From contig DAORJK010000034.1 of NCBI GenBank assembly GCA_035438985.1, positions 1 through 13,309 on the forward strand: a stretch of 13,309 nucleotides of DNA. Reading direction: 5' to 3'. Every line of letters begins with the position of its first letter. Position 1 is the first letter of the stretch. Of this stretch, positions 7,844 through 13,309 are shown in pieces. The notes under the pieces were generated by a model. That model searched no databases. It was not told the DNA's origin and worked only from the letters and a program-made list of their open reading frames with translations. This DNA is from UBA4408 sp002389785. GTDB lineage: Bacteria > Bacteroidota > Bacteroidia > UBA4408. Made by a program: the position numbers and the translations under genes.

Positions 7844-7896
7844 AGCAAAGCTTATGAAACTAATATGAGTTCAAAAGAAAAAAATGAAATCGATAG

Positions 7897-8919
7897 TTAC
7901 GCTCCCATGGCATGAATGAGTGCATCAATTTGGCTGTGCCAAAGCATTTCAGAAGCTTCCTGTGATTTCTCATCTTCGGCAAAATCAGTTACCCAAAATG
8001 CAACATCCTGAGTAATTTCGTCAACAACTATTCGGAACTCAAAAAAAGTAAAATCTGGTTCATCATTCCAACGGAATTTTATAAACGTGTTTTCTTTTTT
8101 TGATAATAACGTAGCTGTTTGTTGACTGCCATCCCACAAAAAAGTATATTCATCATTGCGCACATTCACATTTTCGGCAAACCATTCAGATAATCCTGCA
8201 GGTGTGCTGATAAAACTATAAATAATGTAAGGTGATGCATGAATTGGAAACTCAATTTCAAATTTGCGGTAAGTACCCATGTTCTTAGGTGTTGCAACCT
8301 GCTTTGCAAGCGGATTTACATACACAACGGGATTAACGGGTATAATAAATTTTTTCTTTGGAGCCTTTTTAGCGATAGGGTCAAGTTTAGGAACTTCCAA
8401 CAATTCAAATCCATCATCTTCGTCGCCATTTTTATTTTTAGGCTTTCGTCCTGCTCTTTTTTTAGGGAAATCAAACTTTGCCTTTTTTACTTCTTCTCCC
8501 TTATCTACTTTCGCTGCCTTTTTAGGCTGCAACTTATCAGCTACAGTTTCCTTTTTAACGGACTTATCTTTTTGTTTTGCAGTCGAAGCCACTACCTTTT
8601 TTACCGGCTCTGCTTTTTGTTTACTTAATTTTGTTACCACTTCCTTTTTCTTAGGAATTGGTTTCACAACTGATTTTGCAGGTTGCGCAGCTTTTTTAGA
8701 GGGCACTTGCTTTTTTGCTTTCGCAGGAATAGCCTTTTTTGCCGGTGCCGCCTTCTTTGCAGGTGCAGCTTTTTTTGCGGTTTTAGCAGGTGTTGCACTT
8801 TTCTTAGCCGGTGATTTTTTGGCAGGTGCTACTTTTTTTGCAGCTGTTTTAGAAGAAGTTGCCTTGGCTTTATTTTTAACTACGGTTTTAACCTTAGCTT
8901 TTGCTTTAGTTTTTGCCAT
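7897..8919 (-). CDS. Histone-H1-like Lys/Ala/Pro-rich tail fused to a START-like domain
   Basis: This 340-residue two-part protein has residues 1-212 of low complexity, dominated by Lys, Ala and Pro. They include tandem AAPAKK units (51-62) and many KK pairs, as in histone H1 tails and bacterial H1-like proteins, then an AT-hook-like KKRAGRKPK (153-161) and an acidic patch GDEDDG (165-170). Residues 214-340 form a START/SRPBCC-like domain of the Bacteroidota type, with HASPYIIYSFISTPAGLSEW (228-247), LWDGSQQTA, FRWNDEP, FEFRIVVDE and the terminal WHSQIDALIHAMGA. In this phylum the domain usually stands alone at about 130 residues (from memory). There is no signal peptide, so it is cytoplasmic, plausibly DNA- or RNA-binding through the tail. 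Met214 (codon 8278-8280) could also start a stand-alone domain. It heads the minus-strand operon with the LptF/G permease. Confidence 0.85.
   Translation of the reverse strand: MAKTKAKAKVKTVVKNKAKATSSKTAAKKVAPAKKSPAKKSATPAKTAKKAAPAKKAAPAKKAIPAKAKKQVPSKKAAQPAKSVVKPIPKKKEVVTKLSKQKAEPVKKVVASTAKQKDKSVKKETVADKLQPKKAAKVDKGEEVKKAKFDFPKKRAGRKPKNKNGDEDDGFELLEVPKLDPIAKKAPKKKFIIPVNPVVYVNPLAKQVATPKNMGTYRKFEIEFPIHASPYIIYSFISTPAGLSEWFAENVNVRNDEYTFLWDGSQQTATLLSKKENTFIKFRWNDEPDFTFFEFRIVVDEITQDVAFWVTDFAEDEKSQEASEMLWHSQIDALIHAMGA
8719..8769 (-). repeat. Coding repeat: AAPAKK units in the H1-like tail
   Basis: Residues 51-67 of the fusion protein read AAPAKK, AAPAKK, then AIPAK. The two perfect protein repeats differ at three of six codons, all synonymously (GCT/GCG, CCT/CCG, AAG/AAA). 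The amino-acid pattern is therefore kept while the DNA has drifted, which argues for selection on the basic tail rather than a recent DNA slippage event. Confidence 0.75.
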
Positions 8920-9034
8920 CAGTATTGATTTTATTAGTCAGGTAGAAATGTTTACTTTCGCCCTGTGTTTTGTTTTTATTCAGCGCAAAATATACAAATT
9001 TTTTAATATACAAAATTATTTATCTCATAAAAAA

Positions 9035-9784
9035 ATGGCCTTACTCCATTCCTTTGAATCCTCCGGTAATTTTTTGTTTAAATACCGTGGTCAATTGCCG
9101 GTTTTTCTCTTTATAATGGCCGTTCCTGCTATCTATTTTACGCCTTATCAAAACATTGCTCCCGAAACATTAAAAATTGTTAAAGTCATAGCTATATTCT
9201 TAAGTTGTGCCGGGTTTATTTTTCGTGCTTATGCGATTGGAACAACACCCAAAGGTACCTCCGGCAGAAATACCAAAGAGCAAGTTGCCAATGTGCTGAA
9301 TAGTACCGGAGTATACAGCATTGTGCGCCATCCCTTGTATTTAGGAAATTATTTTATGTGGATCGGAATTGTACTTTTTGTAGGAAATTTTTCCTTTTTC
9401 ATAATTGCCAGCTTGCTGTTTTGGTTGTATTACGAAAGAATCATGTTCGCTGAAGAACGTTATCTTGAAAAAAAATTCGGACAAGCTTACCTTGATTGGT
9501 CTTTAAAAGCTCCTGCATTTATTCCAGCCTTTGGTAAATTTATCAAAGGTTCCACTGCCTTTTCACTAAAAACTGTTTTACGCCGTGAATATTCCGGTGT
9601 TTTGGCTACTGTGGTAGGATTTATTTTTGTTGAAGTGGTAAGAAATTATTTCAATAGTGGTCAATTTATTTTAGGAATGAAGTATCAACTTGTATTATTT
9701 GCTACAGTTGGTATGGCCTTACTTTTACGCAGCTTAAAGCACTATACCAAATTGCTCAGCGAAGATGAAACCTTGCGTGATTAA
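9035..9784 (+). CDS. Isoprenylcysteine-methyltransferase-like membrane methyltransferase
   Basis: This 249-residue polytopic membrane protein belongs to the ICMT/PEMT superfamily. Hydrophobic segments lie near 20-36, 48-66, 104-132, 187-203 and 216-232. The SAM-binding signature is GVYSIVRHPLYLGNYFMWIG (92-111), and the typical distal ERYLEKKFGQAYLDW (141-155) follows. A Bacteroidota-typical TTPKGTSGRNTKEQ (70-83) precedes the SAM site. Family members methylate prenyl-cysteine carboxylates, phospholipid amines or, in Leptospira LmtA, the lipid A phosphate. The last would suit the nearby LPS export gene, but this is inference only. ATG at 9035 opens the protein; the frame is open upstream to 8279 only because it is antisense to the Lys-rich gene. 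TACTTTCG (8953-8960) is a one-mismatch -7 candidate. Its stop is 1 bp from the stop of the convergent SRAP gene. Confidence 0.85.
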   Translation: MALLHSFESSGNFLFKYRGQLPVFLFIMAVPAIYFTPYQNIAPETLKIVKVIAIFLSCAGFIFRAYAIGTTPKGTSGRNTKEQVANVLNSTGVYSIVRHPLYLGNYFMWIGIVLFVGNFSFFIIASLLFWLYYERIMFAEERYLEKKFGQAYLDWSLKAPAFIPAFGKFIKGSTAFSLKTVLRREYSGVLATVVGFIFVEVVRNYFNSGQFILGMKYQLVLFATVGMALLLRSLKHYTKLLSEDETLRD

Positions 9785-9785
9785 A

Positions 9786-10535
9786 TCAATTTTGCCCATC
9801 AAAATCAAATCCCAATTGAGGCTTAATTTTAGTTTTTCGTGGTGGTAATTCAATTTCTTGTTGTTGCATCAAGTTGGCGTCAAATGGTCGTAATAATTCA
9901 AAAGCTTTAGCCTCTCCGCTTTGTTCCGACAACCATATTTCATGATCCTTTAAACTCAACATTACCGGCATACGATTGTGTATGGGTGCTACCAGTTCAT
10001 TGGGCTCGGTTGTAATGATGGCAAAAGTCTTATGTATGTTTTGTGAAATAGGATCTTTCCAATGATTAAAAATTCCGGCAAAATAAACCGGTTCATTGCT
10101 TTTGGAAGAAAATAAATAGCGCTTTTTACTTACTCGGTCAGTTTCATAAAATCCCTTAGCAGGGATAATGCAGCGTTGTTGATTATACCAAGCCTTTTTC
10201 CAATAATTCAAACTGCGCAATGAATCGCTGCGCGCATTAAAATTTTTACGTTTGTCATCCTTTCCGCTTGCCCAATCAGGCATAAATCCAAAATTGTAAT
10301 AGCTTAAATACTTGGAACTAATGGGCAAAACGATTGCCTCGGCTCCGGGAAACACCGAAGCAGAAGAATAAACTATGGAAGTATTACCTTGTAAGGAATC
10401 GGGATCAAACTCATAAGGCAAATTCAAAAACAATTGTTCATGCTCGGATAGATTTTGCATCACCGCGTCTTCTCCAAGCTCGCGCTTACTGCGCTCAATG
10501 CCTCTTTTTACAAGTGTTTCGTAATTGTAGCACAT
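9786..10535 (-). CDS. SRAP-domain abasic-site-processing protein (YedK/HMCES family)
   Basis: This 249-residue cytoplasmic protein shields abasic sites in single-stranded DNA by forming a thiazolidine crosslink through the N-terminal cysteine exposed after Met removal. All key residues are present: Cys2 (MCYNYE), the asparagine in NARSD (100-104), the glutamate in AKGFYE (Glu131) and the histidine in PIHNRMPV (His186). FGFMPDWA (82-89) replaces the more common WGLIPSWA. The length is slightly above that of E. coli YedK (about 220) because of an insert before residue 60. ATG at 10535 is required to place Cys at position 2. Older annotation calls this family 'SOS response-associated peptidase'; no LexA-like operator was seen upstream. 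It converges tail-to-tail with the methyltransferase gene. Confidence 0.95.
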   Translation of the reverse strand: MCYNYETLVKRGIERSKRELGEDAVMQNLSEHEQLFLNLPYEFDPDSLQGNTSIVYSSASVFPGAEAIVLPISSKYLSYYNFGFMPDWASGKDDKRKNFNARSDSLRSLNYWKKAWYNQQRCIIPAKGFYETDRVSKKRYLFSSKSNEPVYFAGIFNHWKDPISQNIHKTFAIITTEPNELVAPIHNRMPVMLSLKDHEIWLSEQSGEAKAFELLRPFDANLMQQQEIELPPRKTKIKPQLGFDFDGQN

Positions 10536-10582
10536 GGTTAATTAATATAAACTGAATTAAGTAGTACGTATTATTCGAAGTT

Positions 10583-10590
10583 CAAATATA
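10583..10590 (-). promoter_or_regulatory. Predicted -7 promoter element for the SRAP gene
   Basis: On the minus strand 10590-10583 reads TATATTTG, a full match to TAnnTTTG, 47 bases upstream of the start codon. No clear TTTG -33 element lies at the usual distance, and the background is AT-rich, so a chance match is possible. Confidence 0.33.
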
Positions 10591-10681
10591 TTGAATAAAA
10601 AAGCAGCAGTTAACCGATACCTTAATGTTCAACAAATTGAAAAAAGTTGAGACACAAAACGCGCTATTCCAAATTAATTAG

Positions 10682-12334
10682 CTACTGAATTATCAGTTTT
10701 TGCATGCTGCTTCCCTTATGGTTGCTTACTTCTACAAAGTAAATTCCTTTGGCGAAATCAGAACAATCTATATATATCTTATTAATTTCCCTTGTAATCT
10801 TAGCATGCATTTGCTTACCCAAAGCATTATAAATTACTACTAACGAATTAGAAGCACAAGGCCCAATTGCAATAACTTCGCTCGCAGGATTAGGATAAAT
10901 CCTACTACTATTTTCTGAAATCACTTGTTGTATCTTGGTTTGAAGTGGCGGTAATGTGATTTTAAAAAAACCGGAAGTTGCACCATAGCCGTTTTCAATA
11001 ACATAAATAAAATTTGAATCTATCACCGCATCAACCGGATTATGAAATGAACCAACAATTCGCTCGGCGTTGAGTGTATAATTGTCGAGCAATGAATCAT
11101 ACATTAAATGCAAATGCACAAGATCTTCACTTGGGTCAACAAAAGGTCCGGTGGTACTGTCGGGATTGGCGATGCATCCACAGGAATCGAGCCCCGGTGT
11201 CCAGCTCAACATAAAGCCATCTCCGGTATACGATGCATCAATTAAACTATCAGTATCGAATACCAAACCCAAAGGGGAACGATGTGCTGTAAAAGTACCC
11301 ATGGATATCCCGAGATCGCTGGCATCCTTAATTCCTCCATTAAGTGTATCACGAAACTTATCGCAATCAGGACCAAAATTCTGAATAGCTGCTTCAAATG
11401 AAACCGCAGGTGCAGCAGGAAATCCGGGATCGTTCGTCCAGGCATGAATGCTCCAGGATGGACTGTAATGACTGATCATAAAATCGTTAGCCGGTATGTA
11501 ATTTGCGTATTGTTGAGGATTGTAGGTATCGCCCATTACATAAGGAAATCCATAATGCTTGCCCCTTCGCAACCAATTCATTTCTTCATGATGATCGCGA
11601 CCACAAGAATTTTCAACACCAAACAAATTTCCGTTTCCATCATAGGCCATGCTGAAAGTATTGCGAATACCACGAGCGAAAACGAAGCCACTGTTCGCTA
11701 ACCATGCCGAATCGTTATACAAAAAAGTGAATGTATCGGTTGGAATACGAAGCAATATAGAAGTGAGTGGAACATTTCTTAAACCCGGAAAAAAATTATA
11801 CCTCGACTGTACTTCACCATGATCGCCACGCGCGCCGCTACAAATGGTAATACTATCGCCGGTTGTACTCAACACCATTCCACTGAAAAGATGGTCAAAA
11901 TAATCGGCGGTAGGATAAGGTTCGGTGAGCATTAAAGTAGACCACACTCTAGTACCGTTGGCTTGTAAACTACCTTTACGAATAATGCCAGTAGTATATT
12001 TTGTAGTGTGATCATTATTGCCTGACACATACAGCACACTATCATAAAAAGCAATGCATTGAGGATATTGAACACCGTGATCGGCAGTAGTATAGAGCAA
12101 GCTATCAAAGGGAAATCCAGAAGAAGGAATAGTAATTTCAAAAATATTTCCGGAAGCATCGTTGTAATAAAAATTGCCGTTGAGTGGATTTTTTGCTAAA
12201 CGCACAGCTCCGTTTCGTAAAGTTAAAATACGATCTATTTGAATACCTTGTTTTAATGCTACAGGTATGCTTTGTGCCTGAGTACATTCTAAACTAAAAA
12301 TAAATGAAATTACTACGAGTAGTTGCCGATACAT
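10682..12334 (-). CDS. Secreted PQQ-dependent glucose/sorbosone dehydrogenase-like protein with T9SS sorting domain
   Basis: This 550-residue secreted protein has a signal peptide at 1-20 (MYRQLLVVISFIFSLECTQA). Residues about 30-460 form a six-bladed beta-propeller of the glucose/sorbosone dehydrogenase family. The block ARGIRNTFSMAYDGNG (220-235) followed by EEMNWLRRGKHYGFP (250-264) aligns with LGHRNPQGLAF and DEINLIVKGGNYGWP of Acinetobacter soluble glucose dehydrogenase. FDHLFSGMV (146-154) aligns with its catalytic DHQSGRLV, giving His148 as candidate base and Arg224/Asn225 as PQQ contacts (alignment from memory). About 476-550 is a T9SS type A sorting domain: IYPNPASEVIAI, GIYFVEV and the final KLIIQ. 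It is thus exported and probably surface-attached or released, oxidising a sugar if it binds PQQ. Substrate and activity are unproven. It appears monocistronic. Confidence 0.9.
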   Translation of the reverse strand: MYRQLLVVISFIFSLECTQAQSIPVALKQGIQIDRILTLRNGAVRLAKNPLNGNFYYNDASGNIFEITIPSSGFPFDSLLYTTADHGVQYPQCIAFYDSVLYVSGNNDHTTKYTTGIIRKGSLQANGTRVWSTLMLTEPYPTADYFDHLFSGMVLSTTGDSITICSGARGDHGEVQSRYNFFPGLRNVPLTSILLRIPTDTFTFLYNDSAWLANSGFVFARGIRNTFSMAYDGNGNLFGVENSCGRDHHEEMNWLRRGKHYGFPYVMGDTYNPQQYANYIPANDFMISHYSPSWSIHAWTNDPGFPAAPAVSFEAAIQNFGPDCDKFRDTLNGGIKDASDLGISMGTFTAHRSPLGLVFDTDSLIDASYTGDGFMLSWTPGLDSCGCIANPDSTTGPFVDPSEDLVHLHLMYDSLLDNYTLNAERIVGSFHNPVDAVIDSNFIYVIENGYGATSGFFKITLPPLQTKIQQVISENSSRIYPNPASEVIAIGPCASNSLVVIYNALGKQMHAKITREINKIYIDCSDFAKGIYFVEVSNHKGSSMQKLIIQ

Positions 12335-12437
12335 TGTATTGATGATAGGTGTATAAAGATATTAATAATTCTTCCTATCAGTACATCCTTAATACACCAC
12401 TTGCTATTGAATTCCAAAATCGTTTGTTTTAATCAAT

Positions 12438-12456
12438 AAAGTGCCATCACTTTTTT
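12438..12456 (+). terminator. Orphan terminator-like hairpin
   Basis: AAAGTG (12438-12443) and CACTTT (12448-12453) form a 6-bp stem around the loop CCAT, ending in a run of six T (12451-12456). No plus-strand gene lies upstream, so it either ends an unseen transcript or is a chance structure. The stem is short and AT-rich. Confidence 0.25.
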
Positions 12457-13027
12457 AACTTTAATAATAAAATGAGAATGAAACTAATTTTTGAAATTGT
12501 GAAATCGTTTATCATTAGTCCAGTTTGATTTATGGTGTAGTTTAAAGGACAATAATATTGTTTTATTATTTTGGAAGCTTGAGTTAAATATTAAATTTCT
12601 TTCCAATCACATAAAAAATTACAAATTAAATTACTAAACTTTAAAATAATCTTTAATAATAGGATCAACCGAAACAAAATGCAACTATGAATTTTAGAAC
12701 CCCAATTTGATGAATACTTCAATTCCCTTTTTCAAATCATTAACATTTCCTAAATAAAGGAGTATAATTACACAACAAATAAAATACTTTAAGTAGATCC
12801 TTTTACGGAAAGACTTTTCATGAGCATCTTTACTTGATCAATAAACTCAAACATTTAGTAAAATTCATGAAAGGCATTATCAGATTGATAATAATGATAT
12901 ATTATGTGGAAGTGCAAGTATACTAGGTTTTGCGCAGAAGGTTTGATTTGTAAAAAAATGTTGTTGATGCGAAAATTTAGACAAATTCACGATTTTCATT
13001 ATTCATTTGAGTATAATTTCCAATTAT

Positions 13028-13067
13028 CTGCCAAATTATTTCGTCTATCGAAATATAACTGCCAAAT
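13028..13067. repeat. 9-bp direct repeats flanking a hairpin
   Basis: CTGCCAAAT occurs at 13028-13036 and again at 13059-13067. Between them TATTTCG (13037-13043) and CGAAATA (13049-13055) form a 7-bp stem with loop TCTAT; the first repeat abuts the stem directly and the second follows after three bases. No function is known to me. Confidence 0.5.
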
Positions 13068-13195
13068 ACCAAATTTTAGTTTTAATCTGTAAAATTTGTT
13101 TTAACCTTTGAAATAGAGAGGTGCAGAATTTTATTAATTCCAAAGTATCTTGGTAAGGAGGAAATAAATGCGCTGAGCAATCCTAGTATAAATAC

Positions 13196-13253
13196 TAAGC
13201 CGCAAAAAATGAAAGCAAAAATCCTCACAGGCAAGTTACAGACTTGCGGCTTA
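13196..13253. repeat. Nested inverted repeat next to the IS end
   Basis: TAAGCCGCA (13196-13204) is the exact reverse complement of TGCGGCTTA (13245-13253). Inside the right half, GCAAGT (13231-13236) and ACTTGC (13242-13247) form a second stem with loop TACAG that shares bases with the outer arm, so the two folds compete. A further small palindrome TAGTAT/ATACTA (13184-13197) overlaps the left arm. The shape recalls REP-like elements, but copy number is unknown. Confidence 0.55.
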
Positions 13254-13255
13254 AC

Positions 13256-13309
13256 TGCATAAACCGGTCAAACTGACCACCTGATTCCGGAGCAAATTGA
13301 CCACCATTT
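13256..13309 (+). mobile_element. Probable left end of an IS21-family insertion sequence (truncated by window edge)
   Basis: CAAACTGACCACC (13269-13281) and CAAATTGACCACC (13293-13305) are near-identical repeats spaced 24 bp apart, start to start. The first is part of the palindrome GGTCA-AAC-TGACC (13266-13278). Multiple short repeats at the tips are typical of IS21 elements, where they bind the IstA transposase, and this GACCACC wording is familiar to me from Bacteroidota IS21 copies upstream of istA. IS21 ends usually begin with TG; the TG at 13256 is a candidate outer boundary but is not proven. The transposase genes would lie to the right, outside the window. Confidence 0.55.

Larger units (their letters stand above)
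12335..13255. other. Gene-free AT-rich stretch
   Basis: I see no convincing protein or RNA gene here. The longest frame (12904-13092, plus strand, 62 codons) has no recognisable domain, and its composition looks like translated AT-rich DNA. The stretch holds small stem-loops: a terminator-like hairpin at 12438-12456, a 7-bp stem at 12876-12892, and one at 13037-13055 between 9-bp direct repeats. It also has an orphan AAGGAGG at 13155-13161 and a nested inverted repeat at 13196-13253. It may be decayed sequence bordering a mobile element. Confidence 0.6.

Noticed and set aside
8279..9034. Long plus-strand open frame running into the methyltransferase gene
   Set aside because: It is the antisense of the Lys-rich START-fusion gene, and its Phe- and Ala-rich product is a by-product of AAA/AAG and GCN codons on the other strand. 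The methyltransferase starts at 9035.
9786..10535. SRAP gene as part of an SOS regulon
   Set aside because: Despite the family's old name, I found no LexA-type operator upstream; only a generic -7 element is visible.
12550..12570. AT-only stem around AATAATATTGTTTTATTATT
   Set aside because: Such weak A/T palindromes are expected by chance in DNA of this composition.
12904..13092. 62-codon plus-strand frame in the right-hand gene-free region
   Set aside because: No recognisable domain, composition typical of translated AT-rich DNA, and no supporting promoter or neighbour.

Overview
The window is AT-rich DNA from a Bacteroidota bacterium of the gliding / type IX secretion (T9SS) kind. The evidence is adjacent gldB and gldC, a secreted protein with a C-terminal T9SS sorting domain, a two-gene Bacteroidota-type glycosyltransferase set, no Shine-Dalgarno sites before the genes I examined closely, and several TAnnTTTG (-7 type) promoter matches. 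No rRNA, tRNA or CRISPR array was seen.

Left part (1-3992). The window opens inside a broken transposase-like fragment (about 3-155) that runs into a perfect 17-bp-arm hairpin (84-120). Next come engB (ribosome assembly GTPase, probably from a TTG at 252), then gldC and gldB on the minus strand (a two-gene gliding/T9SS unit). A divergent outer-membrane beta-barrel gene follows, with a clear intrinsic terminator (3151-3188), and then nadE (NAD synthetase).

Middle (4015-8919, all minus strand). Four genes are packed like one operon. In order of transcription they are a protein with a histone-H1-like Lys/Ala/Pro tail fused to a START-like domain, an LptF/LptG-type lipopolysaccharide export permease (TTG start), a GT4-type glycosyltransferase overlapping it by 23 bp, and a membrane-anchored GT2-type glycosyltransferase. 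The last three point to envelope glycolipid assembly and export.

Right part (9035-12334). There is an isoprenylcysteine-methyltransferase-like membrane methyltransferase (plus strand), meeting tail-to-tail a SRAP/YedK abasic-site protein (minus strand) with a 1-bp gap. After it comes a secreted PQQ-dependent glucose/sorbosone dehydrogenase-like protein carrying a T9SS tail (minus strand).

Right edge (12335-13309). About 0.97 kb has no convincing gene. It is very AT-rich with small hairpins, and it ends in a 58-bp inverted-repeat structure and then what looks like the outer end of an IS21-type insertion sequence, with tandem transposase-site-like repeats. With the transposase fragment at the left edge, this suggests a conserved chromosomal block bordered on both sides by mobile-element debris.

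No wholly new multi-gene system is evident. The most unusual gene is the H1-like/START fusion at the head of the envelope operon. The most unusual non-coding features are the hairpin at the break of the transposase fragment and the nested inverted repeats beside the IS end.
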